DNA of 64,000 bases from the NCBI GenBank assembly GCA_049840435.1, contig JASGKY010000020.1, forward strand, positions 286,208 through 350,207, in the 5' to 3' direction. The notes beneath the pieces were generated by a model. The model saw only the letters and a list, made by a program, of their open reading frames with translations, was not told the DNA's origin and ran no database searches. Each line of letters opens with the position of its first letter. Position 1 is the first letter of the stretch. Source of the stretch: JADLHS01 sp049840435 (GTDB lineage: Bacteria; Verrucomicrobiota; Verrucomicrobiia; Limisphaerales; JADLHS01). This document shows positions 28,248 to 37,363 of the stretch, piece by piece. A program made the translations under genes and the position numbers.

Positions 28248-29213
28248 TCATGTGGCCTCCCGGAAAAAACGTCGGCAGCAGAGGCAGTCTTGTGTTCCAA
28301 ATGGTTTCGCCTCAGGTAGACCGGCGCGGATTTGATCGTCGCTGAAAGGTGTTTGTGGTCTTAAGTCTTCGGGCACAGCTGGGCAAACCGGCAGTGGTGC
28401 GACGACGCCTTCCGAAAGGATGCGCACCTGTGCCGCCGAGACAAGGGGAATAACCATCGTGCGCTCGCAAAACCAACCGAAAGTGCGATGAAACCACAGC
28501 GGCATCCGGAACATGAACGGACGCTTGCCGACTACGCGTGCCACGCGCCGGACGGCTTCGCCCAGCGGCATTTCTTCCGGACCAGTCACGTGAACGGTTT
28601 CCTGCGCGAGTCGCCTGTGAAGCAGGGCCGCGCTCATGATTCGAACAAAATCAGCTACAGCCAGGGGACGGACCAATTGTTCGCGGAGGCCAACAAGTGC
28701 GAAAATGGGAAACGTATGAAACGCATGGCTCAGGTGATCAAGCATGTGATCGCCTCGACCATAAATCACGCCGGGTTTGAAGACCGTGTAATCCAGTCCT
28801 GAGGCGCGCACGATTTCTTCAGCGGCGAATTTCGATTCATGATAGCCAGAACCACACGCCGGGCGGGCGCGCAGAAAACTGACGAGCAGGATTTTCTTCA
28901 CCCCGGCGCGGCGCGCGGCATTCACCACCTTGCGCGTGCCCTCCATGTGAACGCGTCGGTAGGTTTGACTGCCGATTTCGCGGTTGATTCCGGCGCAATG
29001 CGCGACGGCATCACATCCTGCCAGGGCTTTGGTGAGCTTCTCCTCATCGTCCGTTCCGATGGGATGAAAGGTGGTGTTGTGGAGCTTGCGGATGGTGTGA
29101 TTGCGTTTGTCTGCGCCGCGGGCGATGATTTCTACTTGATGGCCTTCGGCTGCGAGCGTTTGGGCGAGATGGCTGCCGACGAATCCGTTTCCTCCAGTGA
29201 TGGCGATTTTCAT
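28248..29213 (-). CDS. NAD(P)-dependent epimerase/reductase (atypical SDR, NDUFA9-like)
   Basis: 321 residues. Rossmann motif ITGGNGFVGSHLAQTL; catalytic-type YHESK in CGSGYHESKFAAEE; DYTVFKPGVIYGRGDHML is typical of the NDUFA9-like group. The C-terminal extension ends with CLCCRRFF. Second SDR protein in the same operon. A gap of 151 bases to the next gene downstream shows no feature. Confidence 0.85.
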   Translation of the reverse strand: MKIAITGGNGFVGSHLAQTLAAEGHQVEIIARGADKRNHTIRKLHNTTFHPIGTDDEEKLTKALAGCDAVAHCAGINREIGSQTYRRVHMEGTRKVVNAARRAGVKKILLVSFLRARPACGSGYHESKFAAEEIVRASGLDYTVFKPGVIYGRGDHMLDHLSHAFHTFPIFALVGLREQLVRPLAVADFVRIMSAALLHRRLAQETVHVTGPEEMPLGEAVRRVARVVGKRPFMFRMPLWFHRTFGWFCERTMVIPLVSAAQVRILSEGVVAPLPVCPAVPEDLRPQTPFSDDQIRAGLPEAKPFGTQDCLCCRRFFREAT

Positions 29214-29240
29214 TATAATGCTTGGTGGTTCAGAGGTTGG

Positions 29241-29651
29241 TCAACGGGTGTGCAATGCAGCCCAGCCGTAAACGAAGGGCAGGGCGGTGAAAACCAGATT
29301 GGCGGCGAACAATCCGACCCGTCGCCACGTGCTGATCAAATAAGGTCGCAAGTCGAATACGAACGTGCCGACGATAAAGCGCACGAACCAGAACACGGCT
29401 AGAAATCCGCAAACAGCGCGAGCCAATGGCGCACCTGAAGCGAGCTCATCGGCGAGAAAAAACGTGCCGAGACCGAAACTCACAAGGCACAGAGCAAGGA
29501 ACGTATAGTAGACCCAGATCAATTGCCGGATAAATGTCGGCAGCATCCGGGTGTGTTCGGGCAGGCCGACGATACGCGGCATGAGCAATCCAGCGGCGAG
29601 CAGGCCGAAGTAGGTGAGGGCGGCGAGTTTCAAAAGGATTGTAATGTTCAT
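29241..29651 (-). CDS. Hypothetical four-helix membrane protein
   Basis: 136 residues from ATG 29651 (MNITILLKLAALTYFGLLAA). Four hydrophobic segments, with a conserved-looking RQLIWVYYTFLALCLVSFGL and GFLAVFWFVRFIVGTFVFD. No named family recognised. It begins 8 bases after the MBOAT stop and ends 27 bases before the epimerase, so clearly in the operon. Confidence 0.72.
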   Translation of the reverse strand: MNITILLKLAALTYFGLLAAGLLMPRIVGLPEHTRMLPTFIRQLIWVYYTFLALCLVSFGLGTFFLADELASGAPLARAVCGFLAVFWFVRFIVGTFVFDLRPYLISTWRRVGLFAANLVFTALPFVYGWAALHTR

Positions 29652-29658
29652 AATGATT

Positions 29659-30914
29659 TCAGGTTGCGCCGATGGTTTGGAGCATCGGCAGGATGACGTT
29701 TTGCACGAAGGTCGGGTGAAAGAGCCAATACGCGGGCACGGTAGTGAAGCAGAACATGAACAGCCAACCGCGCCAACCACGGCCAAGGCCCAAGGCGCGA
29801 CCAGCGCGGCTGCGTTCGATCAATACGCCGACGCCTTGCAGTAAAAAGTAGCCGAACGGTAATCCATAGCCGCCGCGGGCTGGGAACGAAATCGCGAGTT
29901 CGTGAATGATGCCCGAGATGGTGAAGACGCCTAGTGTGGCCCATACGACACTAGTGCGGTGAGCCAACGGCCGGAAGGCAAGGTCGTAAACCAGTTTGTT
30001 GAACGCAGTGTTCCAGCGTGCGCCCCAAAAGTCGGCGAGCGACGTGGCGGTGGCGGGCGATTGCATCAGCGGCTTGGCGGGGATTCTGCGCGTTGCCAAG
30101 CTAAGGCGACGAGATGAAACGAGCCGAAGTGTAGGAGCAACGTGAGGCCGAACATGCCGAGCCAGGCGTTGGCAATGGGATTGGTGGGCAATACTGCTTG
30201 AGCGGCCAGCCAGAGGAGGGCGATTCCGACAATGAAACGGCTGGTGGCCAGCAGCCATTCGCTGAGTTTTGGAACATTGGTGTGCTTGCCAGTTAAGAAC
30301 GACTTCGCGTCCATGCCGGGCCATCCAAACAAATAACCGAATGTCCGCAATGGGGTGGTGCGATAGCTTTGCGCCCGCCGCCATGTTAACCATTTACAAC
30401 CGCCGAACATCGCAGTAACGAAGAACCACATGAAAATCCAGTTCGGCAGGTGATTGCGGAATCGCAGCGTGGCAACGAGCAGGAGTGGAAGTGGAAGCCA
30501 ATCCAGCCATCGGGCGCGTTGGGGAACGACACAAGCCCCATTGGCACAATGGCGATTTGCGGCGATGTGGCGATAAATCGCGCGGAAGATCGGCATCATG
30601 CCGGGAATGCGGCTGAGCAACCACAACGGCCAGAGCCACCAGACATAACGCATCAAGACCACGGCGGCAGCGGCGCCGCCTAGGGCTTGCTCATCTGGAA
30701 AGAGCAGGCGCATTTCCGCCAGTGGATCATGAGCCGCAAGGTTGAGCCGGGCTTTGACCCATTCGGCTTGCAGTGGGACGAAGTTGAATCCGCTGCGGAT
30801 CAGAGGACGTTCAACCCGGCGCAGCCAGCGGAGACAGAGCGCGCACTCGCCATCGTAACAAACCCAGCCAGCGGTGGGTGGTTTGGCGATGTTGTCTGTC
30901 ATTTCTGCATTCAC
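29659..30914 (-). CDS. DCC thioredoxin-like domain fused to MBOAT/wax-synthase-like acyltransferase (frameshifted)
   Basis: The N-terminus (about 15-135) is a DCC/DUF393 domain: VCYDGECALCLRWLRRVERP with the redox-type CxxC. Multiple helices follow (LLPLLLVATLRF, LLATSRFIVGIALLWLAAQA, LLLHFGSFHLVALAWQRAE). At about 30075-30095 the frame changes and continues with AKPLMQSPATATSLADFWGA, then ISGIIHELAISFPARGGYG. This is the MBOAT wax-synthase signature DFWGxRW plus the active-site SGxxHE. GTG start at 30914 follows AGGAG; an internal ATG at 30902 is the alternative. The acyl acceptor is unknown. A stop-restart (TGATG) reading as two genes is less likely. Confidence 0.75.
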
Positions 30915-30919
30915 AGAAA
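30902..30919. promoter_or_regulatory. GbsR operator candidate, site 2
   Basis: Inverted repeat TTTCTG-N6-CAGAAA, identical in half-sites and spacing to site 1 in front of the regulator gene. It lies at the start of the DCC-MBOAT gene, between its ribosome site (AGGAG, about 30923-30927) and codon 5. Likely binding site of the adjacent MarR/GbsR-type protein. Confidence 0.65.
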
Positions 30920-30945
30920 TATCTCCTGAAATAAAAAGGCGGGAG

Positions 30946-31479
30946 TCACCCGCCGATACCCAACAGTTTACGGATCTTGTCGCCGGCTTTGACGAATTTG
31001 GTCAACGCGCCGGTTGGCCAGAGGCGGATTTGGCCATACCACGCAGTCGTGGTATCAAAAAAGTCTGCCAGCTCCTTGAGCTTTTGCTCGGTGTATTCGT
31101 CGGTTTCCTTGTCTTTGTGCGCTTCGGCGACGCAATCACGGAGCAGGGCGACGGTCGGATCGATCTCGCGCTTTTTGCGCTCATCCAGCACCACGCGGAA
31201 CATCTCCCAAACATCTTTCATGCTTTCGAAGTGATCGCGGGCGTCCCCGAGGACGTGGACGCGTTTTACGATGCCCCAGCCTTGGAGTTCCTTGAGACTG
31301 TTGCTGACATTCGAGCGGGCGACATTGAGTGTCACGGTGATTTCCTCGGCGTTCAGCGCCTTGGGCGAAATGAAGAGCAGGGCGTGGATTTGTGCCACGG
31401 TGCGATTGATGCCCCAGCGCGTGCCCATCTCGCCCCAGTGGAGGATGAACTTCTGTTGGACTGGACTCAGAGTCGGCAT
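30946..31479 (-). CDS. GbsR/MarR-family transcriptional regulator
   Basis: 177 residues from ATG 31479 (MPTLSPVQQKFILHWGEMGT). Winged helix with recognition region LNAEEITVTLNVARSNVSNS, LKELQGWGIVKRVHVLGDAR and DVWEMFRVVLDERKKREIDP, as in the GbsR group. First gene of the minus-strand operon, 32 bases before the DCC-MBOAT gene. Probably autoregulated via site 1 and controlling the operon via site 2 (inference). Confidence 0.87.
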   Translation of the reverse strand: MPTLSPVQQKFILHWGEMGTRWGINRTVAQIHALLFISPKALNAEEITVTLNVARSNVSNSLKELQGWGIVKRVHVLGDARDHFESMKDVWEMFRVVLDERKKREIDPTVALLRDCVAEAHKDKETDEYTEQKLKELADFFDTTTAWYGQIRLWPTGALTKFVKAGDKIRKLLGIGG

Positions 31480-31489
31480 GTTTCCTTTG

Positions 31490-31507
31490 TTTCTGTCTGA
31501 ACAGAAA
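31490..31507. promoter_or_regulatory. GbsR operator candidate, site 1
   Basis: TTTCTG (31490-31495), TCTGAA spacer, CAGAAA (31502-31507): an exact inverted repeat, in longer form TTTCTGT-N4-ACAGAAA. It is 10 bases upstream of the regulator ATG, a position suited for autorepression. Confidence 0.7.
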
Positions 31508-31820
31508 TTACCGAATCTGGTGGGATGTGCAAGCCCTATTTTGAGCCGAGGTTGTGTCCAGACAGCGGGCCGGGGAATGCTGAGGAGAGACTTCTGCAAA
31601 GTTCTGCAACGACGCTCTGTGAGCGCCGTTCGCACGCACCCCCCTCTTCAAAATCAAGGGGTCACAGACCGCCGCTACAACTAAAGATAGCCCTTGAAGG
31701 GGGCTACGAAGAAGGTTGGCCATCATCGGCAGTTGCGGAATTGGATTGAAACTTCGGGGCGTTGCGGGCATACGAGTTCGCACCGGTTACCCCTCATAAT
31801 CCCGGCAATCATTCAAGCGT
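31508..31820. other. Intergenic region with a dispersed-repeat-like segment
   Basis: No gene found. Holds GGTCACAGACCGCCGCTACAA (31660-31680), related to GTCATAACCCGCCGCTACAG at 1529-1548 and to the arm GTCACAGACCGGCGTTACA at 1636-1654, suggesting a small dispersed repeat. Also a short hairpin AGCCC/GGGCT near 31689-31705. Promoters of the divergent regulators must lie here. Confidence 0.4.
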
Positions 31821-32555
31821 GTGAGTTCATTTTTTGCCCAGTTCACGGCCCCCTTCACAGGGGAGGAGTTGTTCGATTCGGTCACGGACCTGGTTTATTT
31901 TATTAAGGATGCCCGCGGGCAGTACGTGGTCGTCAACCAGGCGTTGGCTGAGCGGTGCGGCTTCCGGCACAAACAGGACCTAGTTGGCAAGCGTGCCGAC
32001 GAAGTGTATCCCGCGCCGTTGGGGACAAGTTACCGGCGGCAGGATGAGGCTATTCTGCGCACCGGCAATCCGATCCTGAACCATCTCGAACTGCAAATCT
32101 ATCCGGGCGGCGCGACCGGCTGGTGCGTAACGAACAAAGTTGCGTTGCGCGGACGCTCCGGCCGGATCATCGGACTCGCTGGCATTTCGAAGGACGTGCA
32201 TGTCGAGAGCGGGCAGGGTGAGGATTATTCCGCGCTGGCCGGGGTGTTGCAATACATCCACGCGCATTATGACGAACCGTTGAAGATTCCCGACTTGGCG
32301 GTGGCGGCGGGCATGTCCGCGTATCAGTTTGAACAACGTATCCGGAAAATTTTTGCGATCACTGCAGGGCAATTCATCCAAAAGGTGCGGATGGACGCGG
32401 CGATGCGACGACTGCGCGACACGTCGGATGAGATTGTGAAAATCGCTCTCGACTGCGGCTACGCGGAGCAGAGCAGTTTTACGCGCCAGTTCAAGCAAGC
32501 CGTCGGGCTGTCGCCAGCGCGGTACCGACGGATGATGCGCGGCGGACCGGCGTGA
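31821..32555 (+). CDS. PAS-domain AraC-family transcriptional regulator
   Basis: 244 residues, GTG start. N-terminal PAS domain (about 15-125: DLVYFIKDARGQYVVVNQAL, RADEVYPAPLG, GRIIGLAGISKDV). C-terminal AraC helix-turn-helix pair (about 145-240: LKIPDLAVAAGMSAYQFEQR, IALDCGYAEQSSFTRQFKQA, VGLSPARYRR). Located 118 bases upstream of putA in the same direction, so it may regulate proline use (inference). Confidence 0.88.
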   Translation: MSSFFAQFTAPFTGEELFDSVTDLVYFIKDARGQYVVVNQALAERCGFRHKQDLVGKRADEVYPAPLGTSYRRQDEAILRTGNPILNHLELQIYPGGATGWCVTNKVALRGRSGRIIGLAGISKDVHVESGQGEDYSALAGVLQYIHAHYDEPLKIPDLAVAAGMSAYQFEQRIRKIFAITAGQFIQKVRMDAAMRRLRDTSDEIVKIALDCGYAEQSSFTRQFKQAVGLSPARYRRMMRGGPA

Positions 32556-32673
32556 GGGCTTTTGTCCAAACGGCCAGTTGGCACTGCGGTAACTGCAAAG
32601 ATTCGCCCCGACGCCTGAGGTAGGTTGAACGCGTGACGGGTTGGTTTCGTAAACCAGCCGCCGTCCCGCGACT

Positions 32674-35600
32674 ATGAGCACCACTTTACTTGAGCGGTCG
32701 AAAACTTCCACCACGGTCACCGCTTCGATTGAACCCGTTATCCAACGTATCGGTAATCAACTCTTCGATGCGCTCGAACAGGCGAACACGCCGTCGTTGT
32801 TCACCAAGAAAGGCCTGTATGGCGCGCTGATGGATTGGGCGATGCAGGACGAAGCGTTCAAGGTACAGTTGTTCCGGTTTGTGGACGTGCTGCCGACGCT
32901 GACGAGTTCGTCCGAGGTGGCGCGGCATCTGACGGAGTATCTGGACAACCCAGAGGTTAAGCTGAATCCGGCGCTGCGTACGGCGCTAAAGGCCACAGGC
33001 TTTGCCGGCGGATTGCTGGGCGGTGGCATTAAATCGCAGGTCGTCGGCATGGCCAGCTCGTTCATGCTCGGCGACGAGGATCGGGAAATCGTCGCGATCC
33101 TCCGGCAGTTGCACGAGCGTGACGTGGCGTTCACCGTGGATGTGCTCGGCGAAACTGTGGTGAGCGAAGCGGAAGCTGATGCCTACGCGGCGCGTTATCT
33201 GGAGTTGTTGAATCTGCTCGCCCGCGAAACGACGCGCTGGTCCGTGGCTTGTCGCAGCGATGTCACACCGCGCGGCGAAGTCCCACGATTGAACCTCTCG
33301 GTGAAGATTTCGGCGTTCTATTCGCAGATTCATGCAACCGATCCGCAGACGGCCATCGCCAAAATTTCCGAGCGAATGCGACCTTTACTGCGGCGGGCGC
33401 GGGAACTCGGCGCGTTGATCCATTTCGACATCGAACACTACGGCCTGAAAGACCTGACCTTCGAGCTGTTCAAAACGATCTTCAGCGAACCAGAATTTGC
33501 CGATGGTCCGCATTGCGGTGTGGCGGTGCAGGCGTACCTGAAGGATTCCGAGCGCGACCTCCGCGACCTCGTGGCTTGGGCGCGACAACGAAAACGGCGC
33601 ATCGCCATCCGGTTGGTGAAGGGCGCGTATTGGGATTACGAAACCGTCATCGCACGCCAACGCGGCTGGCACATCCCGGTCTTCGAACGCAAACCAGAGA
33701 CCGACTGTAACTTTGAAAAACTTTCCACCTTCCTGCTGGAGAACGAGGAATTCGTATCGGTCGCCATCGCGTCGCACAACATCCGCAGCATCGCGCACGT
33801 GCTGGCGCAGGCCGAGCGGCTTGGCGTGGCCGCGCGCAACATCGAGTTCCAGATCCTGTTTGGCATGGCAGACGCGATCGCGGCGGCGTTGCTCGCGACC
33901 GGTTGTCGCGTGCGGCAGTATTGTCCCGTCGGCGAACTGCTGCCGGGCATGGCGTATTTCGTGCGTCGCCTGCTGGAGAACACGTCGAATGAAGGTTTTC
34001 TCGCGAACAAATTCGCCAAGGGCGTCAGCCGGGAAGCGTTGTTGCGGAATCCGGCGGAACTTATTGCGAGCGCGCCGTTGCTCGTGCCGCCGCTGGCGCG
34101 CACCGTCGGCGTGCCGGAGTTTCAGAACGAAGCGCCTGTGGATTTCACCGTAGCCGCCGAGCGGGAGCCGTTGCAGACGGCACTTCAAGAGTGGCGGCGG
34201 CAGTTCGGGGAAAAATATCCGCTCATCATCAACAACCGGCGCGTGGAGACGCGGGATTGGACGCCGTCGTTGAATCCGGCGAACCAGCAGGAAGTCATCG
34301 GACTCGCAGCGCGGGCAACGATTTCGGATGCGGACGCGGCGTTGGCGGCGGCCCGGGCCGCGCAACTCAAATGGGCGCGCACATCGGCTGACGAACGGGC
34401 GCGGTTGCTCCACCAACTCGCGGCGGAAATGCGTCGGGCCAAGGCATCGCTGACCGCGTTGTTGGTGCTCGAAGCCGGCAAGAACTGGGTTGAAGCGGAT
34501 GCCGATGTCGCCGAGGCAATTGATTTCTGTGACTTCTACGCGGCGGAGATGCGGCAACTGGGCCGGCCGCAGCGCACCCAGATTTTGCCCGGTGAAACGA
34601 ACGTGCAGGAATGGCGGCCACGCGGCACGGGCGTCATCATCGCACCGTGGAATTTTCCGCTGGCGATCCTCGCCGGCATGGCGGCGGCGGCCGTCGTGGC
34701 AGGCAACACGGTGTTGCTGAAACCCTCGGAGCAGACGCCGGTCATCGCGGCGCAGCTCGTGGAACTGGCCATCGCCGCCGGTTTTCCGCCGGGCGTGATC
34801 AATCTGGTCAGTGGCAAGGGCGCGGAGATCGGCGCGCACTTGATCGCGCACCCGCAGGTGGCGTTCATTGCGTTCACCGGCTCGATGGAAGTGGGATTGA
34901 AAATCTGGGAGACTGCGGGGCGCACGCCGCCTGGCCAGCCGGATTTGAAGAAAGTCATCTGCGAGATGGGCGGAAAGAATTGCATGATCGTGGACAGCGA
35001 CGCCGACCTCGACGAAGCCGTGTCGGGTTGTGTGCTGAGCGCGTTTGGTTACATGGGGCAGAAGTGCAGCGCGTTGTCGCGCCTCATCGTGCTGGCCGCG
35101 AACCACGACAAATTCATCGAGCGCCTCATCGCAGCGGCGGCATCGTTGCGCGTTGGCCCGTCCGAGCAATCAGGCACGTTGATCAGTCCAGTGATTGATC
35201 GCAAGGCGCAGCAGCGGATTCTGGAGATGATCGCCGCAGGCAAGCGCGAAGCGACGCTCGCGTGGCAGGGGAACGTTCCGGACGATCCGCAGGCCTGCTA
35301 TGTGCCGCCGACGATTTTCACCGAGGTGCCGCCTACCAGCCGGTTGTTCCGTGAGGAAATTTTTGGTCCAGTCTTGAGTGTGACCCGTGCCCGCGACTTC
35401 GATGAAGCTCTGGCGCTGGCGAACGACACGGCATTCGCGCTGACGGCGGGATTGTATTCCCGCAGCCCGAGCCATATTGCGCGCGCTCGAGAGGAACTGG
35501 TCTGCGGCAATCTTTACCTCAACCGCACCATCACCGGCGCGATCGTCGGGCGGCAACCGTTCGGCGGGTTCAAGATGTCCGGGGGCGGCACCAAGGCCGG

Positions 35601-35691
35601 AGGGCGCGAATACCTGCAAAACTTCCTCGTGCCGCGGGTTATCACGGAAAACTGCCTGCGCCGCGGGTTTGCGCCGGCGGACGGGGAATAG
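32674..35691 (+). CDS. putA: Bifunctional proline dehydrogenase / glutamate-semialdehyde dehydrogenase
   Basis: 1005 residues, intact. Proline dehydrogenase barrel about 130-470 (LNLSVKISAFYSQIHATDP, LIHFDIEHYGLKD, RLVKGAYWDYE, EFQILFGMADAI). The aldehyde dehydrogenase domain about 520-990 has general-base Glu in KKVICEMGGKN and catalytic Cys in GYMGQKCSALSRLIV, then the end motif GRQPFGGFKMSGGGTKAGG. It oxidises proline to glutamate. It lacks the N-terminal RHH DNA-binding domain of enteric PutA, which fits having a separate AraC regulator upstream. Confidence 0.95.
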   Translation: MSTTLLERSKTSTTVTASIEPVIQRIGNQLFDALEQANTPSLFTKKGLYGALMDWAMQDEAFKVQLFRFVDVLPTLTSSSEVARHLTEYLDNPEVKLNPALRTALKATGFAGGLLGGGIKSQVVGMASSFMLGDEDREIVAILRQLHERDVAFTVDVLGETVVSEAEADAYAARYLELLNLLARETTRWSVACRSDVTPRGEVPRLNLSVKISAFYSQIHATDPQTAIAKISERMRPLLRRARELGALIHFDIEHYGLKDLTFELFKTIFSEPEFADGPHCGVAVQAYLKDSERDLRDLVAWARQRKRRIAIRLVKGAYWDYETVIARQRGWHIPVFERKPETDCNFEKLSTFLLENEEFVSVAIASHNIRSIAHVLAQAERLGVAARNIEFQILFGMADAIAAALLATGCRVRQYCPVGELLPGMAYFVRRLLENTSNEGFLANKFAKGVSREALLRNPAELIASAPLLVPPLARTVGVPEFQNEAPVDFTVAAEREPLQTALQEWRRQFGEKYPLIINNRRVETRDWTPSLNPANQQEVIGLAARATISDADAALAAARAAQLKWARTSADERARLLHQLAAEMRRAKASLTALLVLEAGKNWVEADADVAEAIDFCDFYAAEMRQLGRPQRTQILPGETNVQEWRPRGTGVIIAPWNFPLAILAGMAAAAVVAGNTVLLKPSEQTPVIAAQLVELAIAAGFPPGVINLVSGKGAEIGAHLIAHPQVAFIAFTGSMEVGLKIWETAGRTPPGQPDLKKVICEMGGKNCMIVDSDADLDEAVSGCVLSAFGYMGQKCSALSRLIVLAANHDKFIERLIAAAASLRVGPSEQSGTLISPVIDRKAQQRILEMIAAGKREATLAWQGNVPDDPQACYVPPTIFTEVPPTSRLFREEIFGPVLSVTRARDFDEALALANDTAFALTAGLYSRSPSHIARAREELVCGNLYLNRTITGAIVGRQPFGGFKMSGGGTKAGGREYLQNFLVPRVITENCLRRGFAPADGE

Positions 35692-35722
35692 GTTCAGAAT
35701 CGCCGCCGGGGAGCGGTGGTGA

Positions 35723-35766
35723 AAAGCCGGGCTGGTTTTGCGAATTGCTACGCGCGGCTTTTTTAC
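35723..35766 (+). terminator. Intrinsic terminator after putA
   Basis: AAAGCCG (35723-35729) pairs with CGGCTTT (35755-35761) and is followed by a run of T (35759-35764). It lies 32 bases after the putA stop. Confidence 0.7.
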
Positions 35767-35796
35767 TATGCTTCCTCTCCGCTTCGGCGGTGATTT

Positions 35797-37363
35797 ATGA
35801 AACCCCAAGTCGAAATCTACGATACGACTCTGCGCGACGGGGCGCAGGGCGAAGGCATCAATTTCTCGGCCGTGGACAAGCTCCGCATTGCCGAGAAGCT
35901 CGATTCTTTCGGGGTTCATTACATTGAAGGCGGCTGGCCAGGCAGCAATCCCAAGGACATGGAGTTCTTCAAGCAGGCAGCCAAACGCAAGTGGAAGAAC
36001 GCGCAGATCGCGGCGTTCAGCATGACGCGGCGCAAAGGCGTCGCGGTGGAACAGGACGAACTCATGCGCCTGATCCTCGAGGCCAAGACGCCGGTCGTGA
36101 CCATCGTGGGTAAGACGTGGTTGTTGCATGTGACCGAAGTGTTGCGCGCCAAGCCGGATGAAAATCTTGCGATGATCGGCGACACGATCCGCTATCTCAA
36201 GGATCATGGCAAAAAGGTCATCTACGACGCGGAACATAGCTTTGACGGCTTTGCGGATGAACCGGAATACGCGCTTGCCACGTGGCAGGCGGCTGAGAAA
36301 GGCTGGCGCGGATTGTATCGTGCTTGTGCGAAACGAACGGCGGGCGGCTGCCGAGTGAGGTCGCGAATACGGTTGCGTTTGCGAAGTCCAAGCTGAATTG
36401 CCGGATTGGCATCCATACGCACAACGATTGCGGCTTTGGCGTGGCCAACGCCATCGCGGCAGTCGAAGCGGGCGCAACGCAGGTGCAGGGGACGATCAAT
36501 GGTTTCGGCGAGCGCACGGGCAATTGCAATCTCATCAGCGTCATCCCGACGTTGGAGTTGAAGATGAAGTTGCGTAGCGCACCGGCGAAGTCACTGCCGA
36601 AGCTCAAGGAGCTTTCCGAGTTCGTGAACGAAGTGGCGAATATGCGTCATGACGTCGCGTGCGCCATGGGTCGGGCAGACGGCGTTCGCGCACAAGGGTG
36701 GCATGCACGTTCACGCGATTGATCGCGTCGGCGCGCAGTTACGAGCACATCAATCCCGAGGCGGTTGGTAATTTCCGGCGCGTGCTCGTGAGCGACATGT
36801 CGGGTCGCACAAACATCTTGATGAAGGCGAAGGAACTGGGTTTCAAGCTGTCGCCGGATGCGCTCGAGACGCGCGAGATCACCGCCAAGGTGAAGGAGCT
36901 TGAGGCGAGCGGCTACGAATACGAAGCGGCGGAGGCGTCGCTGGCGTTGCTCATCCGCGGCATTCTGGATCACAACCCGGAGTTATTGTTCACGGTGGAT
37001 ACATATCACGTCTCGATGCGGCGCGATAAAAAGGAATCCATCTGCGAAGCGACGGTGCGCGTGCGCGTCGGCGACGAAGTCGCGCACACGGTCGCCGAAG
37101 GCGATGGTCCGGTGAATGCGCTGGATGGTGCTTTGCGTCGGGCGCTGGTGAAGTTCTTTCCAAAGTTGAAGAACATCGAGCTGACGGATTACAAAGTCCG
37201 CATTATCAACGGCACGACCGGCACGGCCGCGAAAACGCGGGTGTTGATCACGTCCAGTGACGGCAAGCGCGAATGGGGCACGGTCGGCGTGAGCGAGAAC
37301 ATCATCGAAGCGAGCCTCCAGGCACTGGTGGACTCGCTGGAATATGCGTTGCTGAAGAAGTGA
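35797..37363 (+). CDS. cimA: (R)-citramalate synthase, frameshifted
   Basis: Alpha-isopropylmalate synthase-family enzyme making citramalate from pyruvate and acetyl-CoA for isoleucine synthesis. N-terminus EIYDTTLRDGAQGEGINFS with metal-binding TTLRDG; metal His pair in IGIHTHNDCGFGVANAIAAV; then GTINGFGERTGNCNL. Breaks near 36320-36330 (WRGLY..., then CETNGGRLPSEV), near 36665 (MRHDV, then WVGQTAFAHKGGMHVHAID) and near 36730 (RVG, then ARSYEHINPEAVGN). C-terminal regulatory domain (EKKN...VRIINGTTGTAAKTRV). The TGA stop overlaps the first base of an inverted repeat. Confidence 0.88.

Noticed and set aside
29659..30914. Two separate genes (DCC protein and MBOAT) with TGATG restart
   Set aside because: Homology runs continuously from the helices before the stop to AKPLMQ...DFWGARW in the next frame, so one gene with a base error is more likely.
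33385..35169. Long minus-strand open frame opposite putA (about 590 codons)
   Set aside because: Arg/His-rich translation with no motif, fully antisense to an intact, clearly conserved putA; a by-product of high GC at third codon positions.
35170..36477. Minus-strand open frame across the end of putA and the start of cimA (about 435 codons)
   Set aside because: Spans two real genes and an intrinsic terminator on the other strand; no homology signal.
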